From Streptomyces sp. AC555_RSS877 (GTDB taxonomy: Bacteria; Actinomycetota; Actinomycetes; Streptomycetales; Streptomycetaceae), in assembly GCF_019049245.1 (NCBI RefSeq), contig NZ_JAGMUK010000028.1, positions 124,001 through 188,000 on the forward strand: 64,000 bases of DNA, read 5' to 3'. Shown piece after piece: positions 30,375 through 39,178 of the stretch; the stretch's first letter is position 1; each line of letters opens with the position of its first letter. The notes below the pieces were generated by a model that had not been told where the DNA came from, did no database searches, and saw only the letters and a program-made list of their open reading frames with translations. Made by a program: the position numbers and the translations under genes.

Positions 30375-30728
30375 TCAGCCGTCGGCCACCAGCGGGCCCG
30401 CCAGCTTCTCCAGGCGACGGTGGCCCCAGTCCGAAAGGGGGGCCAGAGCCTCGGAGAGTTCACGGCCGAACCCGGTCAGGGAGTACTCGGTCCTGAGCGG
30501 CAGCACGTCGTGCACCTCCCGGTGCACCAAGCCGTCCTCCTCCATCTCGCGCAGGGCCTGAGTCAGCACCTTCTCGCTGAGCCCGGGCAGCTGTCTCCGC
30601 AGCTCACCCGGTCGGTACGGGCCGGACTCCAGCAGCCACAGCAGCGCGGTCTTCCACTTGCCGTCGATCACGGAGATCGCGGCGGTCACTCCACACACGT
30701 TCAGGTCCCGGGCACGCGCACGCGTCAT
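30375..30728 (-). CDS. HxlR-family winged-helix regulator
   Basis: A 117-residue MarR-like regulator. CGVTAAISVIDGKWKTALLW is the diagnostic HxlR N-terminus, with a Cys that can act as a redox sensor in the family. GPYRPGELRRQLPGLSEKVLTQALREMEEDGLV forms the recognition helix and wing, but I do not know its ligand. ATG 30728 gives the normal length; the longer frame starts in the divergent promoter. It is divergent (59 bp) from the imine-reductase-like gene, which it probably controls. Confidence 0.9.
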   Translation of the reverse strand: MTRARARDLNVCGVTAAISVIDGKWKTALLWLLESGPYRPGELRRQLPGLSEKVLTQALREMEEDGLVHREVHDVLPLRTEYSLTGFGRELSEALAPLSDWGHRRLEKLAGPLVADG

Positions 30729-30787
30729 CCTCGCCCCTTTCGTCACGCTCAGTCGTGAATCGTCAGTGTTTACAAAGGAGTTCAAGC

Positions 30788-31675
30788 ATGTCCAAGTCCA
30801 CCGACCAGTCTGCCGTCACCGTCCTCGGACTGGGGCCGATGGGCCGCGCCCTCGCCGGCGCGTTGCTGGACGCGGGGCTGCGGGTCACGGTCTGGAACCG
30901 CACGCCGGGGAAGGAGCGGGAACTGGTCGACCGTGGGGCCGTGTCCGCGCGGTCGGCGGCGGAGGCGGTCGCCGCGAGCGCGCTGACCGTCGTCTGCGTG
31001 GTGAACTACGACGCGGCCGACGCCGTCCTGCGGGGCGAGGCGGTCACCGACGCCCTCAAGGGCCGCACCGTCGTGAACCTGACCGCCGACACCCCCGACC
31101 GCGCCCGGGACACGGCCGGCTGGGCCGCCGACCACGGCATCCGCTATCTCGACGGCGCGATCATGACGCCGACCACGACCATCGGGACGCCCGAGGCGGT
31201 GTTCCTGCACAGCGGCCCCGAGGAGCTCTACCAGGAGCACCGGGCCGTGCTGGACGCGCTGGGCGGCACCCACACCCACCTCGGTGAGGAGATCGGCCGG
31301 GCCGCCTCCTACGACATCGCCCTGCTCGACGTCTTCTGGACGGCGATGTCGGGTTACGCGCACGCCCTGGCGGTGGCACGGGCGGAGGGCATCACCGCCC
31401 GGGAGTTCGCTCCGTTCGCCCAGGGCATCGCCGCGATCCTCCCGGCGCTCTTCGAGGAGTTCGCGCGGGACGTCGACAGCGGTTCCTTCTCCGGCGAACT
31501 CAACCCGATCACCTCGGCGGTGTCGACGATGGCGCACATCGTCCACGCCTCCGAGTCCCACGGCATCGACGCGAGCGTGATGCGCGCGACCGAGGGTCTG
31601 GCCCGCCGGGTCGTCGGACTGGGCCACGGCACGGACGGGTTCATCCGCGTCACGGAGTTGCTGGGCCGCCGCTGA
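30788..31675 (+). CDS. Imine reductase-like NADPH oxidoreductase
   Basis: A 295-residue beta-hydroxyacid-dehydrogenase-fold enzyme. The Rossmann motif GLGPMGRAL (14-22) with Trp-Asn-Arg-Thr (36-39) suits NADPH. TVVNLTADTPDRARD, ALLDVFWTAMSGYAHALA and LGHGTDGFIRVTELL are typical of the imine reductase (IRED) family, which reduces cyclic imines. The Streptomyces substrate is generally unknown. AAAGGAGTTCAAGC precedes ATG 30788. It is the likely target of the HxlR regulator. Confidence 0.85.
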   Translation: MSKSTDQSAVTVLGLGPMGRALAGALLDAGLRVTVWNRTPGKERELVDRGAVSARSAAEAVAASALTVVCVVNYDAADAVLRGEAVTDALKGRTVVNLTADTPDRARDTAGWAADHGIRYLDGAIMTPTTTIGTPEAVFLHSGPEELYQEHRAVLDALGGTHTHLGEEIGRAASYDIALLDVFWTAMSGYAHALAVARAEGITAREFAPFAQGIAAILPALFEEFARDVDSGSFSGELNPITSAVSTMAHIVHASESHGIDASVMRATEGLARRVVGLGHGTDGFIRVTELLGRR

Positions 31676-31879
31676 GGCGTCCTGGAAAACCCGATGGCGG
31701 CAGTCGTGCGGGGGCCGCTACCGTCCCTCCCATGACTGCCGGGTCGGCCTCGTGCCGTGAGCGAGTTGGGTGCCCGGCCTCTGAGTGAGGCCGTGGCGGG
31801 CCAGGAGCCCGCCTTCTTCTCTGCGTATTTCCGCGCATCCCCCAGGACGGAAACAGCGACAGAGAAGGAAGACAACACC

Positions 31880-32725
31880 ATGCCCAACGACTTCAACCAG
31901 CCCGTCATCGAGGAGTTCCGCGCCAACAAGGGCCGTGTGGACGGCTATTTCGAAGGCGCCCGCCTGATCCTGCTCACCACCACCGGCGCCCGTACCGGCA
32001 GCCCGCACACCACCCCCGTCGGCTACCTCCCCGACGGCGGTGAGCGCATCCTCGTCATCGCCTCGGCGGGCGGCGCGCCCAGGCATCCGCACTGGTACAC
32101 CAACCTGCTCGCGCATCCCCGGGCGACCGTGGAGAGCGGCGCGTTCACGTACGAGGCGCGGGCCGTCGTACTGGAGGGCGAGGAGCGGGAGCGGGCCTTC
32201 GCGCGGGCCGTCGAGGCGGACCCGGGCTGGGCGGCGTACCAGGAGAAGACGGAGCGGGTGATCCCCGTGGTCGCCCTGTACGAGATCGCGCAGGGCGGCC
32301 CGCCGAACATCAACGCCCGGTCCATGGGTGAGGCGATCAAGGTCGTCCACGACGCCTTCCGGCGCGAACTCGCCCAGATCCGGCAGGAGATGAGCGCGAA
32401 CGGCTCAGGCACGCCGACGCTCGGGGCGCAACTGCGCGTCAACTGTCTGACCTTCTGCCACGGCCTGCACAACCACCACACCGGCGAGGACATCGGCATG
32501 TTCCCGGTCCTCGCCGACCGTCACCCCGAGGCCGCTCCCACGCTGGCGCGGCTGAGCGCGGAGCACGAGCGGATCGCCGCCCTCGTCGAGGATCTGCGCC
32601 GGGTCGTGACCGCCGAGGAAGCGGACCCGGCCGCCGCCCGCGTCGAGGTCGAGCGCCTGACGGCGGAGCTGGAGGCCCATCTGACGTACGAGGAGGAGCA
32701 GTTGATCCCGCTTCTCGACGCGTGA
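31880..32725 (+). CDS. Deazaflavin (F420)-type nitroreductase fused to a hemerythrin-like domain
   Basis: A 281-residue two-domain protein. Residues 1-140 form a split-barrel nitroreductase of the Ddn/FDOR-B type (LLTTTGARTGSPHTTPVGYL, then RHPHWYTNLLAHPRATVE), probably using reduced F420. Residues about 150-281 are hemerythrin-like, with ligands His157, His199/200, Glu203, His229, His267 and Glu271 in HNHHTGED, SAEHERI and HLTYEEE. The fusion suggests coupling of an iron/oxygen or redox sensor to reduction. ATG 31880 follows AGAAGGAAGACAACACC. The upstream frame lacks a ribosome site. Confidence 0.85.
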   Translation: MPNDFNQPVIEEFRANKGRVDGYFEGARLILLTTTGARTGSPHTTPVGYLPDGGERILVIASAGGAPRHPHWYTNLLAHPRATVESGAFTYEARAVVLEGEERERAFARAVEADPGWAAYQEKTERVIPVVALYEIAQGGPPNINARSMGEAIKVVHDAFRRELAQIRQEMSANGSGTPTLGAQLRVNCLTFCHGLHNHHTGEDIGMFPVLADRHPEAAPTLARLSAEHERIAALVEDLRRVVTAEEADPAAARVEVERLTAELEAHLTYEEEQLIPLLDA

Positions 32726-32743
32726 GAGGGACTCCGGCGGGCG

Positions 32744-32921
32744 TCTAGTGCCCCGGCAGGCAACGTTTGCCCGTCAAGGTGCGGCGTCCGGTGCGTGCTC
32801 TGGGGGAGTGCCGGCCGGAAGGCCCCGTCGATGGACCGGACGTACTTGGGCTTTCGGCCGGTGCGGCGAGAGTGCGTGCCGGGCGCCGCGACGGGGCGAA
32901 CGTTGTCTGTTGGGGCACTAG
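32744..32921. mobile_element. 178-bp fold-back (MITE-like) element with CTAG ends
   Basis: Both ends begin CTAGTGCCCC when read inward. Over the first 28 nt the two ends agree at 24 positions. Beyond that the arms keep pairing (for example GCGGCGTCCGG with GCGGCGCCCGG and CCGGCCGGAAGGCCC with CCGGCCGAAAGCCC), so the whole element folds into one long hairpin. CTAG at both ends fits an insertion site of IS5-family type. It lies between convergent genes. It encodes no protein. Confidence 0.75.
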
Positions 32922-34951
32922 AAGGGCAGCGGCCGTGCGTGCACCACCTCCAGCCGGGACACCGCCCGCGTGAGCACCACGTACAGCCGGTGCAGCCCCC
33001 GCTCCTCCGCCTCCGCGACGGCGGCGGGCTCGACGGCGACGACATGGTCGTACTCGAGGCCCTTGACGAGGGTCGCGGGGACGACGCTCACGCGGGCGGC
33101 CGGTGTGTCCGGGCCCGCGGCCGGGATCCCGGCCGCCTCGAGCGCCCCCCGCACCCGGTCGACGTCCGCGTCGGCCGCGACCACCCCGACGGACCCCTCG
33201 TGCGCCGACGCGTCCCGTACGGCGTCCACGACCGCGCCGAGCAGGTCACCGGCCGGAACCGGGCGGATCCGCAGCCGGCCGTCCCCGCGCAGCGACTCCC
33301 CCGCCGGAACGTCCACGTCCAGTTTCGCCAGCAGCCGGTTGGCGAGGGCCACGACGGCCTTCGGCACGCGGAAGCCGGTCGCCAGCGGTACGACGGCCGC
33401 GTCCGGTTTTCCCAGGTGGTGCAGGGTCGTGGTCCAGGACCGGGCCGCCCAGGGCGTGGTGCCCTGCGCGAGGTCGCCGAGGACCGTGAGCGAGCCGAAG
33501 GAGGCCCGGCGGGCGATCGCCCGGCACTCCATCGGGGAGAGGTCCTGTGCCTCGTCGACGACGAGATGGCCGTAGGCCTGCGGATGCTCGACGAGCCCGG
33601 CGACCTCGTCGAGGAGGACGAGGTCGGCGGCCGACGAGCGTGCCGACTTCCACGAGCGCGGCGGCCTCGCCCAGAGCAGGGCCTTCTGCTCGTCGGCGTC
33701 CAGCAGCCCGTCGGCGGCAGCGGCCAACGCCTCGCGGTCGGTGAGGAGTTCGGTCACCACCTCCTCGGGCCGGACCCGCGGCCACACGGCGTCGACGTAC
33801 TCCCCGACCGCCCGCGACCGCGAGATCCGCTGCACCCAGGCGGCGTTCTGCGGTCCCGCCCGCCGCTCGGCCCGCAGCTGCACATACCGCACGACCCGGC
33901 TGCGCACCCGTTCCCGCCCGACGCCGTACGGCGGCTCCTGCGCCCGGACGCCCTCCAGGATCCGCGCGAGTTCGCCGGCGGGCACCCGCCAGCGGTACGA
34001 CCCGTCGGGCACCGCGAGCTCCCCGGCCGTCCCCTCGGCCGACACTCGCGCGTACAGCGCCCGCCGCAGCACCTGCGCCATCCGGGCGTCGTGCTTGACG
34101 ACGGCCGTCCGCTCGTCGTCGGCACCGCCGACCGGGTGCCGGGCGATCTCCTCCAGGAGCGTCGACTGCCGCACGCCCGTCTCGCCCAGGGCCGGCAGGA
34201 CCGCCGCGATGTACGAGAGGAAGGTGCGGTTGGGCCCGAGGATCAGCAGGCCGCCGCGCCGGATGCGCTGCGGGTGGGTGTAGAGCAGGTAGGCGGCCCG
34301 GTGCAGGCCGACCGCGGTCTTGCCGGTGCCCGGGGCGCCCTGGACGCACACCGACACGGCCAGGTCCCCCCGGACGAGATCGTCCTGCTCGGGCTGGATG
34401 GTCGCGGCGATGTCCCGCATGGGCCCCACGCGGGGGCGCTCGATCTCCCGGGCGACGATGTCGCTCGCGCGGCTCTCGCCCCGGCCGAGGTGTTCGTCCT
34501 CCAGCCCCGTGAGGTCGGCGGAGTCGCCCCGGCTGCCGGGCGCCCAGCCGAAGCGGCGGCGGACGGCGACGCCCTGCGGGTCGCCGGCGCTCGCCTGGTA
34601 GAAGGCGCGGGAGACCGGGGCGCGCCAGTCGACGACGAGGGGCGGGGCGGCGGGGTGCTCGCTGATCCGCAGCCGCCCGAGGTGGTACTCCTGCCCGGCG
34701 TGCTCGCCACCCGCGAAGTCCAGCCGCCCGAAGAACAACGGGCCCTCGGGCAGTTCCCGCATCTCCTTGGCGCGGCTGCGCAGCCGGTACCCCAGGACCT
34801 CGGCGTCGGCACCGGAGGCGGAGACGTCCTCGCCGGTGACGACGTGTTCCCCGGCCCCGTCGACCATGGCGGTCAGGGCGGCGCGGCAACGGTCGTGGTG
34901 GGCGCGTTCGCGGCGGAGGGCGTCCTGAAGGGAAGGGTCGGGTGACGTCAT
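32918..34951 (-). CDS. HelD-type UvrD-like helicase
   Basis: A 677-residue superfamily I ATPase of the HelD/HelR type, proteins that bind RNA polymerase and recycle or protect it. The N-terminal FFGRLDF, YHLGRLRI and VVDWRAPVSRAFYQA are typical of this family. Walker A is GAPGTGKT (205-212), and DEAQDLSPMECRAI is motif II. ATG 34951 is downstream of a TetR operator. The TAG stop lies in the end of the fold-back element at 32744-32921. No RAE lies upstream, so there is no sign of rifampicin induction. Alternative: a stress-inducible UvrD-like helicase. Confidence 0.85.
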   Translation of the reverse strand: MTSPDPSLQDALRRERAHHDRCRAALTAMVDGAGEHVVTGEDVSASGADAEVLGYRLRSRAKEMRELPEGPLFFGRLDFAGGEHAGQEYHLGRLRISEHPAAPPLVVDWRAPVSRAFYQASAGDPQGVAVRRRFGWAPGSRGDSADLTGLEDEHLGRGESRASDIVAREIERPRVGPMRDIAATIQPEQDDLVRGDLAVSVCVQGAPGTGKTAVGLHRAAYLLYTHPQRIRRGGLLILGPNRTFLSYIAAVLPALGETGVRQSTLLEEIARHPVGGADDERTAVVKHDARMAQVLRRALYARVSAEGTAGELAVPDGSYRWRVPAGELARILEGVRAQEPPYGVGRERVRSRVVRYVQLRAERRAGPQNAAWVQRISRSRAVGEYVDAVWPRVRPEEVVTELLTDREALAAAADGLLDADEQKALLWARPPRSWKSARSSAADLVLLDEVAGLVEHPQAYGHLVVDEAQDLSPMECRAIARRASFGSLTVLGDLAQGTTPWAARSWTTTLHHLGKPDAAVVPLATGFRVPKAVVALANRLLAKLDVDVPAGESLRGDGRLRIRPVPAGDLLGAVVDAVRDASAHEGSVGVVAADADVDRVRGALEAAGIPAAGPDTPAARVSVVPATLVKGLEYDHVVAVEPAAVAEAEERGLHRLYVVLTRAVSRLEVVHARPLPF

Positions 34952-34977
34952 TCCAGCGAGCGTAGCGGAATAACGTA

Positions 34978-35001
34978 ACCGAGTTAAATTTTTTACTCGG
35001 T
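34978..35001. promoter_or_regulatory. TetR-type operator between tetR and the HelD-type gene
   Basis: ACCGAGTTAAA (34978-34988) and TTTTACTCGGT (34991-35001) form an 11-bp inverted repeat with one mismatch and a 2-nt centre. The strongly AT-rich core in a GC-rich genome, the 27-bp distance to the helicase start and the adjacent tetR gene support an operator. Confidence 0.8.
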
Positions 35002-35006
35002 ATCGC

Positions 35007-35645
35007 TTACTGACTCGCTCCCGCCAAGTGCGGCAACCCCGCCTCCAGCACGCCGAACGCCCGCTGCGCCGCGGCCACCGCGTCCCCCCGCACGTCCGCC
35101 GCCCGCTCCCCCTCCGCGATCCGCCGCCAGTTCTCCAGCGCGAGGATCCGCTGCACGGCCACGATCTGCCCTGCCGCCAGCCGCGCCTCCAGCCCACCGC
35201 CGAGCGCCTCGGCCAGCGCGGCCTCCGACCGCTCCTGGAACCCGTACAGCCGGGCGACGAGCGCGGGCGTCCCGTAGAGCAGAGCGTGGAAGGCGAGCAC
35301 CTGGGGATGGTCATTGAGCCCGGTGACGGGGTCGCACCGCTCCAGCCCGGCGAGAAAGTGCCGCCGCAGCGCCACGAGGGGCGGCGCCTCCTGCCCCGTC
35401 ACCACCCGCGCGGCCTCCCCCTCGTGATCGGCGAACCGGTGCAGCACCAGGTCCTCCTTCGCCGGGAAGTACCGGAAAAGGGTCGGCTTCGAGATCTCCG
35501 CCGCGGCGGCCACCTCGGCGACGGACACCGCGTCGAAGCCCTTCTCCAGGAACAGGCGGATCGCGATCTCCGACACGGTCTCGTACATCCGCTGCTTCTT
35601 GCGCTCGCGAAGCCCGACCGCGCCCGCCTCGCCGTTCTCAGCCAT
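35007..35645 (-). CDS. TetR-family repressor
   Basis: A 212-residue regulator. The N-terminal HTH (about 12-60) includes FDAVSVAEVAAAAEISKPTLFRYFPAKEDLVL; the C-terminal part is helical and binds an unknown ligand (a TetR_C-like mycobacterial type is possible). The gene is followed after 5 bp by the palindrome and then the HelD-type helicase gene on the same strand, so it probably represses that gene, not itself. ATG 35645 has normal spacing. Confidence 0.9.
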   Translation of the reverse strand: MAENGEAGAVGLRERKKQRMYETVSEIAIRLFLEKGFDAVSVAEVAAAAEISKPTLFRYFPAKEDLVLHRFADHEGEAARVVTGQEAPPLVALRRHFLAGLERCDPVTGLNDHPQVLAFHALLYGTPALVARLYGFQERSEAALAEALGGGLEARLAAGQIVAVQRILALENWRRIAEGERAADVRGDAVAAAQRAFGVLEAGLPHLAGASQ

Positions 35646-35692
35646 GCGGTGAGCGTACGCACCATCCCGTGGTCGGCCGGGCTATGGGCTCG

Positions 35693-37879
35693 CTAGGCCA
35701 GGGCCCGGGCAAGATGGGGGTTCGCCGTCGGGCGGACCGGCAGGCCGAGGGAACCCGTGGCGACCGCCAGGGTCACGGCGTAGGAGTCGACCGCCCGCTT
35801 GACGTTGGGGGCGTCCAGGCTCGCGCCCGTCACGATGCGGTCGAGGTCGATGTACGCGGACCGGACGATCTCGATCCAGCGGTACACACGCCAGTCCTGG
35901 CGCCAGTCGCGCGTGTACTCGGGCGGCAGTTTCTTCTCCCAGCGACGGAACATCCGGTCCCGGATCTCCGGTCGTGTCGGGGTGAGGTGCATGTGCCGGA
36001 CCAGGTCATAGAGCGGATCGCCGACCAGGGCCATCTCCCAGTCGATGATGGTCAGCGCCAGGAGGTCGTCCCGCCGGACCAGGTTCCACGGGTTCAGGTC
36101 GCCGTGCAGCAGGGCCGGCTTTCGGTGGCTCACCTCGTGCCGGGACAGGATCGCCTGCAGGCGGTCCGCTTCGGGCAGCCCGAGCAGCCGGGCGAGTTGC
36201 TGCGACTCCTTCGGCAACTCGCCTACCAGGGTGACAAGTTGCCCCCTCAGCCAGTGGTGGAAGTTGCCTTCCCCGGATGTCGGGTCGACCTGCTTGTACT
36301 TCACGCGTGTCAGAGCGCAGAGTTGATCGACGAGCGCGTCCGCCTCGTGCGGCAGCAGCCCGTGCTCCGGATGGCGGAGGGGCTTGTCGATGTCCCGCGG
36401 TCCGACGTAGGTGTGAATGGCGAAGCGGTCGTTCGGATAGCTCTCGCCCAGAGCCAGGGCCCTCGGCGCCGCCACGGCGATGTCGGCCTGCTCGATGGCC
36501 CTCAGCACGGCGTGTTCACTGAGAAAACTGCGCTCCCGGCGGCACACGTCGGGCAGCTTGCGCCGCACGACCACGGGAAAATCGATGCTCGGCACCCGGA
36601 CCACGGTGTTGAGGTGCGCGGTCCCCTTGAACACGCGGCCCGCAGGAGCGGCCCCCTCAGCCACCAGGGCCTCCCGCACGGCGGAGACGGGAAAGTCCGG
36701 ATGCTCGGGAAGACGCCGGTCCGGCTCCCAGCGGAAGGTCTGCACAAGGCGTCCCTGACCGTCGTAGGAACCACCGCTGCGGGACGTCAGCCACCGGAAC
36801 AGAGCCCGCTCGATCTCCAGCTCACCCGGCAGATTGGTGAGTCGCAACGGCTCCGCGGCCGCTTCGAGGGCGCGGCGCACCTCCGCCGTCGCCTCGTTCA
36901 GGCTCTTCTGGGTGCGGGTCTCCTCCAGGAACCGTGCGGCCCGCATCACGTCCGGGTAGACGGACTGCGCCCGCTCGAAGGCGACGTAGTGGCGCAGGTC
37001 CCGGGCCAGGCCGTTCACGGCGGCGGGACGAGTACGTTGCATGGCCTCCGCCCACGCCTCGACCACCTCGTCCCACTGGTGCGGCGGGTACTGCATGCGC
37101 ACGAGATGGGTCGCGAGGTCGTGCAGGGGGTCGCCGTAGGTCGCCAGCTCCCAGTCGACGCAGATGAGCGGCGGCGCACCGCCGTACGACACGATCAGGT
37201 TGTCGCGGTGCAGGTCGGCGTGGAGCAGGCTGTACGGTCGCCGGGCCATGGCGGGGACCCGTTCGGCCAGCCGGAGCAGGGCATCCTCGGGGATGCCGAG
37301 CGACGCGAACAGCCCTCCGAAGACCGCCCGGTTGGGCCGCCTGATCTGCCGGTCCGCCAGATGCGCGAGGGTCCGCAGGAACCCCTGGCTGTCGGTGTCG
37401 TTGCGCGGCCAGACCGACGGCAGCGCCGGCAGCGCACCGCGCCGCACCTGGGTCATCTGGGCGAGCAGGCCTGCCAGCGCCTTGATGAGCAGAGTGTCGA
37501 CCGGCTTGCCGTTCGCACAGACGGCAGAGAGCGGTACCCCTTCCACATGGCTGTGGATCGCGAAGTGTTCCCGCTGGACGAGGCACTCCGGCACGTGCGG
37601 CAGGACCCCCTTGATCGCGGCGAGGATCTCCCCCTCGTCCTGCCAGGTCCTGATCACCACGGGGAGCACGTCGCTGCGCCGGATCCGAACGGTGACGGAC
37701 GTGCCGACCGGACGCCGGAGCGCGCGCGCCATGGGTTCCGTCAGAGGCAGAACGTAGTTCTGGTTGTGGTACCCGCTTGCCGACTGGCCCTCCGCGGCGG
37801 CCCATCCCACGAAGGCTTGGTAGGTGTCGTCGAGCGTGGCGCGCTCCCCGACAGGACGGGGATCGAGAAGTGCGCCCAC
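35693..37879 (-). CDS. Tandem two-domain aminoglycoside-phosphotransferase (APH)-like protein
   Basis: A 728-residue protein with two complete kinase-like domains. The first has LLHADLHRDNL (His220, Asp222, Asn227) and VDWELATYGD (Asp242); the second, near residue 605, has LLHGDLNPWNL and IDWEMALVGDPLYD. Both catalytic loops are intact. Such fused APH proteins are rare, and the substrate (aminoglycoside, choline, sugar or other) is unknown. The GTG at 37879 has GGAG 6 nt upstream; an ORF 174 bp longer exists. It lies next to the three-regulator dev cluster. No TM segment. Confidence 0.8.
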   Translation of the reverse strand: MGALLDPRPVGERATLDDTYQAFVGWAAAEGQSASGYHNQNYVLPLTEPMARALRRPVGTSVTVRIRRSDVLPVVIRTWQDEGEILAAIKGVLPHVPECLVQREHFAIHSHVEGVPLSAVCANGKPVDTLLIKALAGLLAQMTQVRRGALPALPSVWPRNDTDSQGFLRTLAHLADRQIRRPNRAVFGGLFASLGIPEDALLRLAERVPAMARRPYSLLHADLHRDNLIVSYGGAPPLICVDWELATYGDPLHDLATHLVRMQYPPHQWDEVVEAWAEAMQRTRPAAVNGLARDLRHYVAFERAQSVYPDVMRAARFLEETRTQKSLNEATAEVRRALEAAAEPLRLTNLPGELEIERALFRWLTSRSGGSYDGQGRLVQTFRWEPDRRLPEHPDFPVSAVREALVAEGAAPAGRVFKGTAHLNTVVRVPSIDFPVVVRRKLPDVCRRERSFLSEHAVLRAIEQADIAVAAPRALALGESYPNDRFAIHTYVGPRDIDKPLRHPEHGLLPHEADALVDQLCALTRVKYKQVDPTSGEGNFHHWLRGQLVTLVGELPKESQQLARLLGLPEADRLQAILSRHEVSHRKPALLHGDLNPWNLVRRDDLLALTIIDWEMALVGDPLYDLVRHMHLTPTRPEIRDRMFRRWEKKLPPEYTRDWRQDWRVYRWIEIVRSAYIDLDRIVTGASLDAPNVKRAVDSYAVTLAVATGSLGLPVRPTANPHLARALA

Positions 37880-38129
37880 TGGCTGCTCCGGGTACGAGAA
37901 GGGGGAAGCTATGGCAAACCGTAAGCTCGCGTCGAGAGTCACGCATGACGGAGCGACGCCGACGTGGCCACAACGGGTGGTTTGCCACTCTTCCGCGCGA
38001 GGTCCGTGCCCAGCCGTTCGACGTCGCTCGTGGTTGGCCTGTTGGCCGTTCATACGGACGAAGGCGAGCGTTTGCTCAGTGTGCGGGGCATGCTAGCAAG
38101 CCGCCGGACCCATCCTCGACCAGACCCGG

Positions 38130-39029
38130 CTATTCGGAGAGCAGGTCCCAGACCGAGTCGAACCATTTCTGCATGCTGTCGACGAAGACGGTGCCCGGCG
38201 AGTTCGCGTCCCCGTCCTTCTTCACGTGGTGAGTGAGGGTGGCACCGAAGCCCAGAACGTCGAGCGCGGTGACCTCGCCGGAGTCCAGTACGATCTTGCG
38301 CTCGATCACTTCGTACGGCCCGTGCAGTGCCTCGACGCCGTTGAACAGGTAGAGCTTGAAGGCCGGGGTCAACGGCGCGTGACGGATCTGTACGTCGACG
38401 AACGGCACCAGCCCTTCGGTCTGCAGATCTCTCAGCAACCCCTCGAGTGACTCCGTGTGCAACTCGGTGATCGTGCGCAGGCGTTCCCGCAGGCGCGGGT
38501 CGTTCTTGTCGTTCTTGACGCGCGGGTAGGGCAGCGGCAGCGTCACGTCCGGCAGGAGCATGCGCAGGGCGATGTGCTGGGGCGTGATGGCGCCGCTGCG
38601 GATGCGCTCCACCTGGAGCCGGATGTGCGCGTCCAGGGATTCAGACGTCAGCGTATAGACGTCCAGGGTGACTTCGTCCTGTTCGAAGGCCTCACTGATG
38701 AGGGGTCCCAGCGTCATACCGTGTCGCGATCTGGTGGCCTTGGCCGCCGAGGACTGTATGCGCTGAGTCTTGACCACCCGGGACCCGCTGCCCTGCCGTG
38801 ACTCGACCCAGCCCTCGTCGGCCAGCTCCCGCAGCGCCCGCTGCACGGTGTCCCGGGAGACTCCCAGTTCCTCGGCCAGGTCGCGCTGTGACGGCAGGAA
38901 GGAACGAAGGGGATACGTCCCGTCCGTCATCCGCGCGCGCAACTCGTCGGCGACCCGCTGGAACTCCCTGCCGCCGCCCTCGCCGGTCTGGTGTGCATCC
39001 ACGTATGGACCGTACCGCTTTCGCTCCAC
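38130..39029 (-). CDS. Third DevA-like GntR-family regulator
   Basis: A 299-residue regulator with an N-terminal GntR HTH (about 20-80: PSQRDLAEELGVSRDTVQRALRELADEGW). The C-terminal region is the DevA-type domain, with LYLFNGVEALHGPYEVIERK and FVDSMQKWFDSVWDLLS lining up with DevA's LYLLNGTEAL and FVEESQKWFDALWETI. GTG 39029 is chosen because GTTTGGT-N-GTG occurs before all three paralogues; no ribosome site is visible, consistent with a leaderless transcript. It is the most divergent of the three paralogues and shares a divergent promoter with a 60-aa membrane protein. Confidence 0.82.
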   Translation of the reverse strand: MERKRYGPYVDAHQTGEGGGREFQRVADELRARMTDGTYPLRSFLPSQRDLAEELGVSRDTVQRALRELADEGWVESRQGSGSRVVKTQRIQSSAAKATRSRHGMTLGPLISEAFEQDEVTLDVYTLTSESLDAHIRLQVERIRSGAITPQHIALRMLLPDVTLPLPYPRVKNDKNDPRLRERLRTITELHTESLEGLLRDLQTEGLVPFVDVQIRHAPLTPAFKLYLFNGVEALHGPYEVIERKIVLDSGEVTALDVLGFGATLTHHVKKDGDANSPGTVFVDSMQKWFDSVWDLLSE

Positions 39030-39047
39030 CACCAAACCAATTACTGG

Positions 39048-39134
39048 CCAACTGGACGGTCGCATTGGCCTGTTGGTTAAGGGATCAATCGGACGGGGCA
39101 GACCAGCCTCAAGAAAGGCAGTCCAATTGGACGG
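39048..39134. promoter_or_regulatory. CCAAYTGGACGG repeats between GntR-like gene and small membrane gene
   Basis: CCAACTGGACGG (39048-39059) and CCAATTGGACGG (39123-39134) are direct copies, and GTCCAATTGGAC (39121-39132) is a perfect 12-nt palindrome. These differ from the AAGTTGG-type sites at the two sister modules. Confidence 0.65.
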
Positions 39135-39178
39135 CTAGTTGGGGCGCTTCACCGGAAGCGGAAGGGAGGTGGATGGAC

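Noticed and set aside
32726..32917. A hidden small gene between the hemerythrin fusion and the helicase
   Set aside because: The whole interval is explained by the fold-back element; no frame has a start, ribosome site and stop.
34931..35010. RAE upstream of the HelD-type helicase
   Set aside because: The GGGGCTTGC motif is absent; only the TetR palindrome is present.
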